A stretch of DNA of 64,000 nt from Ceratodon purpureus. Taxonomy: Eukaryota; Streptophyta; Bryopsida; Pseudoditrichales; Ditrichaceae. Below the pieces are notes generated by a model. It saw only the letters and a program-made list of their open reading frames with translations, ran no database searches and had not been told where the DNA came from. The position numbers and the translations under genes are program-made. The stretch is taken from NCBI GenBank assembly GCA_014871385.1, contig CM026426.1, positions 34,005,020-34,069,019 on the forward strand, read 5' to 3'. Of the stretch, positions 35,595 to 49,200 are shown in pieces; position 1 is the stretch's first letter; every line of letters begins with the position of its first letter.

Positions 35595-36960
35595 ATCGAT
35601 TTTGCAGCCCTCAGATCAAGCTGCGTTGAAAGCTTTGGCTGCACGTGCTGGTGTTCAAGAAACCCCTGATGGAGAACCTTCTGAGAGTAGAAGCACCAAA
35701 AATATGAAGGATTCTCTGGGTTTTGTGTTGGGTTATGAAGGATTCTCTGGGTTTTGCGTTTGGTCCTCGAGGGCAGGTATGAGTTGATGATGCTCTTAAA
35801 GTCCTTGAAGCAGCACAGATAGCAAATGTGAACCATTTTGTGGCAGTTTATGAATCGGGAGCTGGGAGTGTTGCAGATGGACCTTTAGCAGGTATCTCAA
35901 GTTTTTTTCAGCAATCTTTTCAGCCGAGGGGCTGGTGGTGCGAAGGATGACACATACCTTTTAGATAGTCTAGTGGAAACCGATTTAAAATATACTTTTA
36001 TTTGAACTCCTTCGACGGAAGGCGTAGATGATTATTCATCTACTACCTCCAATCTCGTGATTGCTGCAGAAGGAGCCCTTGACGCAAGTGGCAAGGTATC
36101 AACCTAATTCCTAGAAAAGCTATCATTGCTATTCAAACTAGGAGTTTAGTAGTGTTCGGATTCCGAAGTCTCGTAATCGGTTGCAACAATTAGTCGTAGA
36201 TTTTGCAATTGCATTACCTTGTCAACAGGAATGTACACTGTATCTGATCATCTTGCTCTGGTTGTTACAGGTCTCGAAAATCCAAGTTGCTTCTGTGGTC
36301 GCAGCGGCCTTGTCAAACACAACCGTGTCTGAAAACAAGGTTATTTTCATACGCTTATTTAAATGTGGCATTATTTTGAACCCGTGAGCATTTGATGTCT
36401 TAGATTTTGCCCCCTACCCCCCTGCATTTTAAAACGTGATTTGCCATGGTTAGTGTGCTAATTGATGCAGAGGTTTGGAATATGTAGCCTTTCTTGATGC
36501 ATTTAGTTGCTGGATTTGCTTGTTAATTTAGTGAGGCAGACTTTTCCAAAAGAATATCTCCCTCATCAAGTATCACGTGGGCCTGCAGGTTGTGATGGTG
36601 GCCTCAGATCCTTATGCCCCTGCAAGGCCACTTGAAGAATCCTTAAGGTTTGTTGACTTTAATTTGAAAACGTTGTATAGCGAAGCTGCTTTCAGACAGT
36701 CTCACATCTACCTAGCAAATGCAAGTGCATGTGTAGTCTGCTACTTTTTTATTGGTCTTTGAAGCGGTGCATGTTGTGCTTTGAACTTTCCCTATTTGAA
36801 GTCTAAATGTCAGGTTACATTGCCGTTTGGTTCTATCGACTTTCACAGAATGTAACGTTGGAAAGTCTCTGTCTTCGGTGCTTATGTGATTGTATGTTTA
36901 CAGGCAGAGGAGCTCAACCTTGAAGTCAAAGCGCAACAGCAAAGGTGCCAATGCTGCGAC
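35595..36960 (+). pseudogene. pTAC16-like Rossmann-protein exons
   Basis: Coding blocks in order: about 35608-35770 (SDQAALKALAARAGVQET, origin unclear), 35795-35890 (DALKVLEAAQIANVNHFVAV), about 36022-36094 (VDDYSSTTSNLVIAAEG), 36271-36340 (VSKIQVASVVAAALSNTTVS), 36589-36650 (VVMVASDPYAPARPLEES) and 36904-36950 (AEELNLEVKAQQQR). The SNTTVSENK-VVMVASDPYAPARP junction matches the NAD(P)-binding domain of plant pTAC16 (NTAVAENKVVEVSTDPSAPS in my memory of the family). pTAC16 is a thylakoid/nucleoid-associated chloroplast protein. N-terminal half of the domain and C-terminal tail are absent, and the TPR exons abut directly, so these look like gene fragments. Confidence 0.55.
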
Positions 36961-37079
36961 AGATTGGTCTACGTACGAATTACGCATTTGAATAATCCAG
37001 CTCAATTAGATATAACTTCTCCTTACTACATGTACTTTTTACCTTTTAAATCTATTCAATTGTTACATTTGATCTATTA

Positions 37080-38270
37080 AACATCTGCGTCATTATTACA
37101 TTGCATGAATAAGGAATAAACGTTTATATGTGTTTTATGGACTGCAAATCTACCATATGTTTAAACTTTACTGATTCTAAATCTACCATATTCCTTCATG
37201 TCTCCAACTCAAAATCTACCTTGTAGCTACATCAGCATTCAGTCCCAAATCTACAAATATTAAAATTTCTACCTCCAAAATTTAATAGAGACGTAGATTC
37301 ATGTGCAATTTTAAAATTTATTTCATGCAAATTTTATATGCAATTTATATAAATTTCATATAAATTTTACATTCAAAATTGTACTCATAATTAATGTGAT
37401 TTTTTCAGTACACAGGATACTAATTAAATTGACAAAAAATTTACAATTTTTTTATATAAAAGGCTAGCTTGTTATATTCAATAGTAAAGTTTTACAGAGT
37501 TTATATAAAATTTAGTCCATCAGACTTTCCTGATGAGAGGATGGAAATTGCAACACATATGCGGGACACCATCCGTCATGTTCAGCTGTTGCGATACCGG
37601 GGAAACATCAATATCTCAATGTCTTTGAATTACTATGGTCCTCTCTAATTTTCTCCAAGTGGCTTTATCACGGAATTCACCGTATGTTCAAACTGCACGA
37701 AGGGTGAGTTGGATTTCTCTCTTTGCAGCATTATGTTGGCAAGAGGTTACAAATGTATGCGTAACTGTTTTTTGCGAAAGCTTAAAGAACTATGGATGCT
37801 ATCGAAATATAGTTTTCACGTGCATTAAACTGTAGAGACATGGATTTTGGTGGGGGTTGCAGGTTAATGGACTTATGTTCACTAGAAGCAGAAGTGTCGC
37901 CTGTGCTTGCAGAAAATAGTAAAAAAGTGCTGGGAGGCGACAGTATTCGCACTGGGTGCTGGGTTTCTTGGCGGAGTCGATCCCCGGGGTTGGGTGAGTG
38001 CCGCGGGTCACAAAGGACAAGCGGTGGGGCCATTGGGAGACCGAGAAGTTCGTTGTAGTCTGGTTTACGTATCCAGTCAGACGTCCGACGTGGAGTTACG
38101 CAACATCGGAGTTTGACGACGTCCCTTCTCTCGACCTCTCGAAACGACGATGTCCCAGGCGCCTCTTGTCCCCTCCTTCGTAACTCGAAGTTATGTATAC
38201 GTGGTTGAGGACCTGGAAAGCCCCTTTACACCTCGACTTGCTGGATCTTCGGAGAGTGAAAAGGGGTCTG
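37080..38270. other. AT-rich stretch and unassigned sequence
   Basis: 37080-37500 is strongly AT-rich with no feature. 37500-37700 has an open stretch (DERMEIATHMRDTIRHVQLL) before a GTGAGT site, not recognised. 37820-38270 is GC-richer but has no supportable gene. Confidence 0.4.
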
Positions 38271-38665
38271 TGGGATTTGATCTCAGTTGTCTGATTCGAG
38301 GGTCGTCGTGGATGAAAAAGAAGACTTTAACTAGGACGAAATTTTTTGCAATGAATTCAGTCTGTCGCCCTGGTTACGGTGGTGGTGTGATACAGGACTA
38401 TTCGTTTCAGTTTGAACCGTCCGATGTAGGGGTTGTCGTGGATGAATAGGAGCAGAATAACTTGGATGACATATGTTTCAATGAATTCTGTCGCACGCAG
38501 TCGTTGCGGTAGCGGTGTGAAACGGGAGTGTGGTTTAGATCTGAGCCGTCCGATGCAAACTTTCTGGGTGGATGAATAATAGCATATTCATATCGATGAA
38601 GTTGAATGCAATGAATTCTGTCGGATGCTCTGGTTAAGGTGGCTGTGTGAACAGCGAGATTTTCG
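38270..38665. repeat. Three ~130-bp imperfect tandem repeats
   Basis: AATGAATTC recurs at 38350, 38480 and 38610 (period 130) and the word GTGGATGAA at 38308, 38439 and 38569. Shared words between are CTGGTTACGGTGGTGGTGTG and GAACCGTCCGATG. Position beside the CACTA TNPA-like gene would suit a subterminal repeat block, but no CACTA terminus was found nearby. 38670-39420 holds no gene I can support; an (AAAAAT)n tract lies at 39265-39290. Confidence 0.65.
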
Positions 38666-39424
38666 GCAATTCAGATTTAGGGTTTAGAGTCAAACCATTC
38701 ATTGCACAATGGGACGGTCCTTTCAAGAGGGCACCGAAGCAAATTTTGTTTTTATGCAATGGCGAATGGTTTCGCTTTATTCATCAAACTCCTTGTTCAG
38801 GGTTACATAATTCAATACCTTGGACATTCACAACTGCTGGTGCAAGTTCCGAGAGTAAGTGCTGCATTCATGTCCTGGTAACTGCAAATTGCCGGCCATT
38901 TTCTGCAAAAACCTCTCTAGTCCTTTGTCCAAGCTATTCGTTGAGGTATACACAGGCACTGCTTTGGGCTATCTTATCCGATATGGCGTCGATACTAATT
39001 GAATCACCACACTGTCACTGCTTCATGGCATTGGGGACATGTTCTATTCAGCGCCAATCGTGTGATATGGCAGACGGACTTCCTCTGCAAGCATATATGG
39101 GCACATAAACACAGACATATTAGCCGTCTTCAACTTGGTGTTGACATTAAAAACGATGAAAAACAGAGGGAAATAACGGAAAAAAAAGGTCGGAAATTGC
39201 TACTCAAATTGTGAAAAGGAGAGTAAGGGGTGAGGACGAATGGGATAACAAAATTAAGAAAATGAAGATGAAAATAAAAATAAAAATAAAAATGAAAGTG
39301 GAAATGAAATTAAACAAGAAAATACAAACAAGAATATAGATAGAATATAAGAGGAATGGAAGACGTATTAAACCAAGGGAATAGAAAGGAAGATAGACGC
39401 GCATAACAATAACTTACCTCCCCT

Positions 39425-42400
39425 TCATTTCACTTTGCAGACTTCGACGTAGTTGATGTAACGGGTCTTCCAGAGTATAGTGGCATCCTCCGAGAACTCA
39501 CCATTCAAAGCGTCGGAGATTGTCGCTATGCCTTCTCGCTGCTTCTCGTTGTACAATACCTTGGTCTGTGAAAATTCAGGATACACATGATCAATTGTAA
39601 TTTGCTGCATGCCGTACTCCCACGATACTCCTTTGATGTTCGGCACGAAACCTTTCTTGAAACACCGCCAGTGCAGACCAGCACGCGCAAGTGCGATGGT
39701 TTTTCTTGGGTGGTCAGGGTGGAGGACCCACACTGCCGATTTCGTCTTGATCGGATCGCACTATGAAGCAAATCAGAAATTAGAGCAGAAATGATGAGGA
39801 TGTGTGACAAGATGGAATTGTGCCGAGGAGGGTAAATAGTATATTGCGTACCTTTTCGGACCGAGTCTTGTTTTCCAGGGGCGGGACATGGTCCAGGAAT
39901 TTGGACGGCCTCTTGGAGTTTTGTCGTGGTCTACCCAGGTGTTCGTCTGTTTCCGATGGTGTTGTCGACGGGATCTTGACGATTACATCATCTGTTCGTG
40001 GACAACTCGTTGTTTTCACCCCTGCTAGCTTTGTCCTTTTCGGGGCTTTAGCGGGTTCAGTGTTTGCCCCTTGTCCTGGAACCCATATACTCGCGTTAGT
40101 CCAAAGAGGTCGAAAATTCACGATCAGTGCATCATAAGAATAGATACAGAGGCAACATTAACTTTTCAATTCCGAACTAACTTACCATCCATTGTAGCGC
40201 GTTTCCGAACCAATGGAAGGGCGCATTTCTCTGACACTCCGAATGCGGCTTGCAATGCTGTCGGTCGAGGATGTGCTGTAGGCTGGTCGTGCGTCATTTT
40301 ATCCGGCGGTTGGCTATCCCCTGCAGGGGCCATGCATGTTCCTGGCCGATTAATATCGTTATCCAGAACCTCGTGACCTATATCCTGGCCCATTCTCCTG
40401 GATTCTCCCGCCCCTTCTGGTAATATCCAAAAAAATTAGAGACTGGACATGCCACATTCAAGTCATCTAGACCGGATTACAACGACGCAAATTTACTGTC
40501 ATGATAAGGATTGGTTGCATTCACGAGAGACGTTCAGTTCTGGCACTGGCGCTAATAAATCTCACCTTGTTCAAAGTGATTATCGCCACCCGAGGCGAGT
40601 GGATCATCAGTGACAGCGGATGCAGAGCATGCTTTCCTGCCGGCAGTGTGTGTGATGCCGTGCATCTTGTTGTTCGATGTCAATGGCGTAATGATATGTG
40701 GAAGGGATATCAGAGCGTCATCACTCTTGTTTTGTCCCCATACCGAATCACTACGTTGTTCGATCTTCTTGACCAGGCTGATTTGCATCTCAACAATGAG
40801 GTCCAGCTTCTTAGACATATTCGTCATTTCCTCTAATCGGGAGTCCACGCTTTCTCTCCAAACGCCAAGAGAGTGTAGCGAATTTCGCACGGCTGTAAGC
40901 TCACTGCCAAGGCTTCTCTGTGTCGAGGCAGAAGATTTCCTAGCCGAAGGGGGTAGTGCCCTGTGTAGTGGTGTGCCGGAGACTTCTTCCGAGACCTATG
41001 GAATGGATGGACAGGATTCGCAGTTTGTCATAGTTAGGCATATAATGCACGAACATCAATAAAACATGTCAGCGAGAGGGGGGTGGGGGAAAGGATAAAT
41101 CTCTAATCATGTAGGTTGGACAGTTGCACGTACCTCGCCGCATGCTTCTCCAGTTTTCGCTGCATGAGTGGGTGTTCCCTGAGCCTACAATTGCAATGTT
41201 GACATACTAGTAAGTGAGTGAAACGTTCTTCTTCAACTGCGAACCTACTATAGGCTAACATGTTCTATATACAAAGATAGAGTCAGGACCCTCGACGACT
41301 TAACATTCTACAACGTGGACCTTAAACCAAATTTGTTACAAAGCAACTGTTATTCATAGTTTTTTAATTAAAACCGTGAATGATCGGGGAAGGTAGGGGT
41401 CGACCTCCTTTGACTTGTCCGCAATCGGATCGGATCCTGCTGGGCCGCATTCGCTCGGACATTCTTCAACTGACTCAGCATCCGCCCGTGACATTGTATC
41501 AGTCTCGTTGTCTAGGTTAGGCTGCCAAATCAAAACATCGATTCAGTTACTTTTCCCCGACGACTCTAACTTTCATGAAATAACAAGATTACTACAAAGG
41601 AGTTGTCAAACTTTTTAGCCGAAATGTAAGTAGCAAGGTCTCAAGCACCATGCGCATAAACAACATTATGGACTGATGCGGGATATAATCCAGATGGTTG
41701 TGGTCATATGAAGACATCGCATGTGTGTACTCAGCCAACAGCTACGTACATCCCATGGTGCGTCTGAGTCTAACGAAACCAATACTCCGTTCTGCAGTAG
41801 CCTCTCTCCGGCCTCCTTAGCCTGCAAGCGAGCACATTCTCGCGCAGCCTTCATCTTCTTACTCTCCTCCTCGGCCTCTCTCGATCGCCAGTACGTCGCT
41901 AAAGCTGGGAAGTACTTCGCACGGCAAAATTTGTGCTTATTCCCTTTGCCAGTCCGTATCCACTACTTCCTCCACTGGTATCTCGCGGACCGAATAGACT
42001 CTTCTATGTAATACATGATGTATCCTTCTTTGATAGGTGGATTAAAAACAAAACGCTTCTCCAGTTCCGCCTTTATTGTATTTATGTCTGAATCGAGGTG
42101 GTCGCGGAAATGGATGACGTCGAGAGATAGATTTCGGCGAGCCGTCGCCCTAAACTGTGCATGCACGTACGCCCTTATATCCTTAGGGATCTCTCCTGCG
42201 GGGGTGCACGCGATTTGCATAGGCCGGTGCTCCGCCTTCGCATTGTAGGAGTTTTTCGCGTCTCGCTGTGCCTTCCGTTGCCGCGTTCTCTTCGACTCCT
42301 TCCACTTAGTCGGCGTGATCTCTAGGCCAGTGACAGCCGCAACGGACTGCTCTCCGGGATTGACATTCATCGTATCTTTGTTGGGAGTCATTGAAGTGTT

Positions 42401-43127
42401 TACGTAAGCGTTTCCCCCGAAACCGAAAGGAGACAAATGAGACGCGTCTCCCCATTGAGGCCACGTACCATTCCCGGGGACGACGTAGCCGGGATGCTGA
42501 GCTAACATCTGCATGGGAGTTGAGGCATTCGCGGGGACACTTGTAGCAGAGGACGGCGTCCCATTCGTGAATGCCGAACCTATGCTGGTGCTGCTGTTTG
42601 TGCTCCGGGAATTAGAGCCCGAGAAGTAGGGCCTCAGCATTGGTTGCTGCATTGGAGATCGAGAGCTGCTCGCGTTGGCAACGTTTCCTTCATGACCTGG
42701 ATGTTGTGCAGTGCCGGTGGTTGATGGGCACTGCTGTGGGTGACCGTGGAATTGGTGTATAACTTGCTGTCCTTGGCCCTGCATCTGGGGATGCTGGTAA
42801 TTAGGATACATGAACTGGTGGTGCGAATTCCCGGGGCCTGTCTGCATGTCCGGGCTTGAGTATAACATCTGTTGCGCCCATGGTTGCATATACATCGGAC
42901 GTTGTTGGAAGGGAGACAGTGGCGGGCCGGCACCTGTACTGGTACTCTGTGACATTACGTTATCGCAGTTACGCTCCGAATTAAATCAAACATTTTATAT
43001 GGTTGCGACTTGGAGTATGAACTATGCGGATGACTCAATGGTCTAATAAGTCATGATGTAAAACTAGGAGCGATGGTTGTACCTGTGGACCTTGTGACGC
43101 GTTTGGAATGAAACCTGTAGATGCCAT
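39425..43127 (-). pseudogene. TNPA/Ptta-like CACTA gene
   Basis: Reading minus: exon 1 43127-43083 (MASTGFIPNASQGPQ), exon 2 42946-41750, then about 41521-41405, 41187-41132, 40996-40576, 40417-40194, 40080-39852 and 39761-39425 (ends YVEVCKVK). The first half is Pro/Gln/Ser-rich and disordered. Next comes a basic/helical region with KWKESKRTRQRKAQRDAKNS and ...IRSARYQWRK, resembling the plant transposase Ptta/En/Spm domain (PF03004). One in-frame TAG at about 41963 interrupts it; the same frame continues with WIRTGKGNKHKFCRAKYFPA. A coiled coil follows (SRLEEMTNMSKKLDLIVEMQ). TNPA-type proteins bind subterminal repeats and bring CACTA ends together. It is divergent from the tnp2 gene at 46.2 kb; in En/Spm both genes share a strand. 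Confidence 0.6.
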
Positions 43128-43500
43128 ATTGAATGGGTAGCAGGAGGTTATGAGAACGCAATGTCCTCCGGATCTCACTAATATAGCAATCGACTCCTGC
43201 GTACCGAGGGCATGAAAAGTCAGAATATACACTGTTCAGTATGCATCTTGTTCAACAAGTAATGATTCTGACGTTATTATTCCGGAATATAGAAGGACAC
43301 TGAGCCATAGGATTAGAAAAATTGCCCTTAACGTCCGAGTGAAGAGGTGAGGGTTTCTATTCTGTGTTAACATTAAAGATACATATCCACGCCCCGTGGC
43401 AAGCACGGGCGGAGGTCAGCATGCGGTTACAAAGTATACCCGCTGCATTCACGCTCTCTCTAAGGTGCCTTATACCTGTCTACAAAGAAAGCATTTAAAT

Positions 43501-43860
43501 CTATTCCGGGGACTCAAGGATGTTCTGATCCGGGGGATAAAGTTGCTCATCATCGTATGAGCCAGTATCTTCAGAGTCGTTCTCTGATTCGGGCTCAGTA
43601 CAGGAGGGGGCGACTTCTTGGGCGAATCTGTGATTGCCCGCGGCCCAGGATAGCAAGCCCTTCTGCCATTCTGGCCGGTGCTCTACAAAGTCTTTCCATT
43701 CCACGCAGATAGTGCGAATGAGACAGCATGTCTGGAAGTTGGCCACCTTGGTCGGGCCATCCATGAGCCGCGGCCACAACGACGCAAGGACGATGTCCGG
43801 GCCTAGTTCAGGTAAGAACTTGAAGAGAATCCTCTCATTGTGGTCCATGTTTAGCTCCAT
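43501..43860 (-). CDS. F-box-like small acidic protein
   Basis: ATG 43860 (MELNMDHNERILF), about 119 aa. LGPDIVLASLWPRLMDGPTK then CVEWKDFVEHRPEWQKG follows the F-box-like layout (LP..I+....W..L......R.VC..W+..V.....W), a pattern I associate with uncharacterised moss proteins. The C-terminus is acidic (SENDSEDTGSYDDEQ). It lies between the two CACTA genes and may be a captured passenger. Function not established. Confidence 0.4.
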   Translation of the reverse strand: MELNMDHNERILFKFLPELGPDIVLASLWPRLMDGPTKVANFQTCCLIRTICVEWKDFVEHRPEWQKGLLSWAAGNHRFAQEVAPSCTEPESENDSEDTGSYDDEQLYPPDQNILESPE

Positions 43861-43869
43861 GGCCACTAG

Positions 43870-46195
43870 ACGTCCTGGATATCGTCTTCGTGCACCTGCT
43901 CATCCATAAAAAAGGCTTCTTCTAATAGGTCCCGCTCTATGCGATCCCGGGAGGATTCGCCCACACACGCCATAGTGTCGTGGATATGGAGAGGCATTTT
44001 AGACCAAAACCTACTCTACACTCCAGCCTTATACTCATCGTAGGGTACAAAGGTAGAGTAGTCCATTCCAGCTGCAACAGCAGCTGAGGACGACGAAAAT
44101 TGCCGCACTCAGAACAACACCTACACGTAGAAGAAATTGTACTATGGCGCAAATTCTCGAACTTTCAGCAACGCCGTTTCGACTTATCTCTTTGCTACTG
44201 ACCCGTTTAGTAAGGCAACTACATACATGCATAGAACATGATCCGAAATATTTAAGGGGATTACAGACATGCATAAAACATAATCCTAAACAAAGAAGGC
44301 AAAACCAATAATGGCTTTCGGGGGGGAGAGTCACCTGAGGAAGAGACGAGCAGCACCGCGCTACACCAAGGAGTCCAATTTCTGGCACTCTTGCAAATGC
44401 AAGACGGTAATTTGTAGGTGCACAGCGAGGGTCATCCGATGGATGCATCCAGAGCTCCATGCCGATGTCGTTTGACGATAATAGACACCAAAGATTTGCG
44501 GAGCCCGTCAGTAAGACAAAATTCGCCTATTGCAAGCTATGAAATTGCAGCTGCATTGATTTCTATCCCAATCTAAAGTTGCGAGCGCAGCAATACGTGC
44601 CCATCTTGAAGTCAGTATCTCGATCAGGGTTCCACGAAAAAAGGCATGGGTAGAGTACTCGCCTCCACTACGGTGACCAAGGTGTTAGGTTTTGGTGGGA
44701 GGTGAGGGGACGTGCAGAAAAGGGTGCAGAAAAATTTGCCAAACTTACCTCCGGCCCATGCTTTGGGCGGGCTAGTGGTATCCACGCGGAGTTTTGTCAT
44801 CGAACACTCCCACTTTACGATATTTCCGTTATCTAACTATGCGCGTTTTGTCGTTCGTATTCAACTTTATGAGCACCACGGTCTGACCCTTGAGAATGCA
44901 ATCCTACCTTTCTGAAATTAGTATCCTCGATAACACCCCCACTAAGCCCATTACCCAAACCGCCCGTACCCTCCCTTTCCAACAAACGGTAAACCCCATA
45001 ACCGTTCCTCAGCCCCCGATCACCGATAACCAGGAACACAGTTCCGGAGCCCGAACGCAACCCCAGCCCTCCAACCCAGCACCCTGTCTACCCCCGCCGC
45101 CAAACACCCCCTCGCCCAACCAAAAAAAAAAAAAAAAGAACTCGAACGCCTGTTCCCAACCCCACCTATATTCCTATGCCCAAGCTTCTGTCCACTCTCT
45201 TCTCGTCCCCCACCCCGCCCTCCCACTAGTATTTCGAGCACGTCCCAAAAGCTCACAGACTCTCTGCCTCTCCGGACTGATGAAGCCCCGAAGGTAAAGC
45301 CGAGATGAAATACCGATTGTGCATGGAAATGATTGAGTTCGGACTGCATAACGCGCAATCCGGTAGGAGAGTACGCGGTTGTTCGACTTTGTCTTCGTAA
45401 TATATCTGCCATGCGAGCAAGTTCCTCTTTGAGGTAAGACTCCGTAATTGCTTCTTGCTTTCAGATTAAGTGTCAAATACTCGGAGTCTTAGGGCAACCG
45501 TTGGTTGGAGGAGGAGAGGGGACATGGACCTGAAATTAGTATTGATGTCTTGGAGAGAGGGACAAATTAGGTTTAGGTCCAGAAGAGGCTTGATGTGATG
45601 CGGCGTTGGGATTGTTCTGAATGGCGCAATGCAGTTGGACCCAAGTGATCGAAAAGTCAGAGCACTCGGTTCACCTCATTATCGTGGTTGAGAGTCACAC
45701 CACCCCCCCCCCCTTCTTGTATAATAGATTATCTCTATTTGCGTCGTTGGGTTCTCGGAATATGAAGTTCGGTCAATGCCGTGACAGAAAGGAATTAAGC
45801 AGTGTAGTCAGGATACGTGAAACCCTCCAATTCGTGTACACGAGTAGGGTCATCGGGGTTCAGGTTCAGCAGGGCGAGGAGATGAATTGTGGGTAGCTAT
45901 CCATGTATTCGACGTCTGTCAGAGTGGGGCAAAGCGAGGTCTGGGGTTTTGGATCCAAATACCCATAAACATCTATCGTACTGTTTCGCGATCGGCGCGA
46001 ATCCGCCGACGTTTTATTATACGCGTTTCGGCTCTACTTTGGATGATTGCTCCAAATTCTGAGGCCGCAAAAGGCAATCAAACGATGGAGCTATACTGAG
46101 TCTGGAAATAAAGATACCATTGTAGTTTCTCAGTCTCGGCAGTAGCCATCATGCTGCCATGTCTTCTCTTACTGGGTTCTGATGGCATGTGCAGG
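43870..46195. other. Spacer between the divergent CACTA genes
   Basis: No supportable gene. 44890-45300 is proline-codon/C-rich with an A16 tract at 45121; 45698 has a C13 run. Presumably includes promoter sequence for the plus-strand tnp2 gene. Confidence 0.4.
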
Positions 46196-46200
46196 GCGAT

Positions 46201-49200
46201 ATGGCAGCGAGCATCCGCAATTCCGCACCCAACGAACAGCGCATTATCGCGAGAGATGCGAAGCTCCTGGACAGAGAAATCGCGTATGCAAGGTCACAGC
46301 GATGGACTAGACTACCATGTCCTTGCCGCCTCCACATGAGAACATCGGAGCTGTCCTTCGTATCGTATGGGAGATGTCTGCGCGCTAATAGAAGACACCC
46401 CTGGTTCTATGGCTCTACCGAGGTAAAACATTGCTCACCGAAAACCCCCTCTGTTTTTTTAGGGCTCTGCTTCCCCCCGCCCCCTCACATGCCTCTATTC
46501 TGTCCCACAACAAGCAGTCTCTCATTTTGCTTTCACCAATGCAGGGTGTAGACGGAGATGAGTCCGACGATGAGTGGGACGGGCACATTGCTTGGTATTT
46601 CGGAGCGCAAGCAACAAGCATTCCCCACGAACAACGACGTTCGGACATGGACCCTGGGATGGACATGAATGCGATGGTTGTAGAAAGTTACGAAATCGTT
46701 GATCGCATTCGAGTAGAGGCTGCCGCAGGGCGAGACAAAGAACGTGACCGTGATGAGGAGCTATTGCCGGTTAATGACGACATCGAAGCCATGGTCGGAG
46801 AGGATGGCAGAGAGCAGTCGGAGGGCATACGGTCGCCATCACCACAGCTATCGCCCCCACGGTCGCCTTCACCGCAGGTATCGTCCCCCCCTCCTGACGG
46901 AGTACCAATGTCTCCACATGCTGAATCGCCTCCCTTCCCAAGTCCCCGGGGTCCACAGGCCGAGGAGCCTGACGAAGAGAGCGATGAAGAGAGCGAGGAC
47001 GACGAAGACGCAGTGGGGTGGGCAGACTCTGACAACGAGACTGATGCTTCGGTCACGGCGTTGGAAGAAGCGGCCGCAACACCTCTGTTCGCCGGGTCTC
47101 AACACTCTAGCATGGGGACCACTTACGTATTGCTTAGCGGTGGGAAGTTGAATGGGTGTACCGACATGTATATGGACGAGCTGTTTAGATCACTGAGCAC
47201 TACTATCCTCCCTCAACCCAACTCCCTTCCAAGATCCTACCGAGAAGCAACAGAGTACTTGAAGCGTTTAGGCCACACTTACAAGAGCTACGATGTATGC
47301 CCAAATAATTGCAAGCTCTTCACAGGTCAACTCAAGACTGCGACTGTGTGCCCAGTATGCCGAGCGCCTAGGAAGAGACGCGAAGGGAGATCAATGGTAC
47401 CATACAAAGTTGCGAGAGTGTTCCCCACCACACCAAGGCTGAAGAGAATGTTTCGGAGTCCCATGCAGGCCGCGGCCATGACATGGCATGCTACTCTACA
47501 GTCGAATGGTGATGTAATGAGGCATGTCTCCGACTCCGAACAGTGGAAGTGGATCACGAGGCGGTACATGGCGGAGTTTGGGTATGAAGACAGGAATGTG
47601 CGCATGGCTTTAGTAACAGATGGCTTCAATCCGAATGGCGACAAGTGCTCCACATACTCTATATGGCCCATACTCCTGATGAACTATAACATTGCGCCTT
47701 GGCTCAGTACGAAAAACTACTTCATAATGTTATCTGTGCTTATTCCAGGACCCAGATCAGTCACCGGAGAACATTTTGACGAGTTCATTGCCCCACTTGT
47801 GGACGAGTTACTGGATCTATGGACTCACGGCATCTACTGCATGGATGTGGCAGAATATAAGGAATCCTCTCACTTCATTTTGAAAGCGATGGTCATCTGG
47901 ACCATTGGTGACTATCCCGCTTATGGTATCCTTGCGGGCTGTGCCACCAGCGGATTCGTTGGCTGTGCGGTTTGTGGAGAAGGTTTTAGGTCACGACGGT
48001 CTAAAGTACTCCACAAGAACGTATTCTGTAATTGTGCTAGGCGTTTTCTCCCCGAGGATCACCCAATGCGGCGCAACATAGTGAGTTTTGGCACTACGGA
48101 GACCAGGGTTGCTCCAGTGCCCGTCAGCGGCCAGCTGGCAAAAGACAACGCAGAGGAACGAGTTCAGTGGTTGAGGGAAGAAGGAACGCCAAATGAGAAC
48201 GACCGTGTGCGGCAGAAAGGCATGAATCGTGTCTCCGAACTATTCCGCCTGCCGTATTGGGCGGTGAGTTTCCGCAACACTATCCATACACAGCCATGCG
48301 ATTCAGTTCAGGTCCATCAATGAATGGGTTCAATTTTTTGGTCAATTGGAATGGCATCTCTATATGGCTTCGAAGTCTAAGGTACCAGTGTGTATTGCTA
48401 ACGTGTATGCATTCTCCCATTGCAAATGAATTACTGGAACTTTTTTTTCCTAATGGTCTCGCGTTTGGTGTCAGGAACTTCCTGTGCGGCACACGCTCGA
48501 CGTAATGCATGTGGAGAAAAACATAGCTGCGACAACAGTTGGTTTCTTGCTAGGGGCGGAAGACACGATCGTCGTAAGGAAAGACCTGCAGGAGGAGAAC
48601 ATCATGCCTCACTTACACCTTGTTAGGCAAGGATCAGGTGACAACTTCGTAATGCCCCATGCTCCATATGTTTTGCGCCCACAGGAAAAGCGCAAAGTTC
48701 TGAATGCGATAAAGTCCGTTCAGACTCCCTCTAAACACTGCTCTAACTTCGAGAAATTAGTGAATCTTGACAAGGGTTGTATGCAGTTGCGATGACTGGC
48801 ACGTACTTATACAAGAGATATTACCTGCGGCCATCAGAGGGTCTCTGCCTGAAGGTCCACGCGTTGCGATAATAAGATTGGGGCACTGCTTAAAAAAAAT
48901 ATGTGCAAAGGTAATAGCTGTAAGCGAGCTCTCATCTCTAATGACCTACGTAGCCGAAACTTGCTCGCTGCTAGAGCTTAACTTTCCAACTGCTTTTTGG
49001 AACGTTATGCCACATCTCTTATTGCATCTGCCAAGGGAACTTTTTTGGTGCGGTCCTGTTCACGCGCGCTGGATGTATAGTGTTGAGCGATATCTAGGTC
49101 ATTTAAAGAGTCTAGTTCGTAACAAGGCGGGCCCGGAAGGATCGATGGCGATGGGCTATATGTACGAGGAAGCGCTTGGCTTTGTCACAGAGCATTTCAT

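Noticed and set aside
41963-42955. RNA-binding or transcription factor from the Gln/Pro-rich N-terminus
   Set aside because: The in-frame sequence after the stop and the downstream exons fit a CACTA TNPA/Ptta-like protein better.
45226-45250. CACTAGTATTTCG as a CACTA start
   Set aside because: No subterminal repeats, no similarity beyond the first seven bases, and no partner.
44890-45300. Proline-rich protein
   Set aside because: Low-complexity C-rich DNA with an A16 tract; no conserved sense and no splice or start context.
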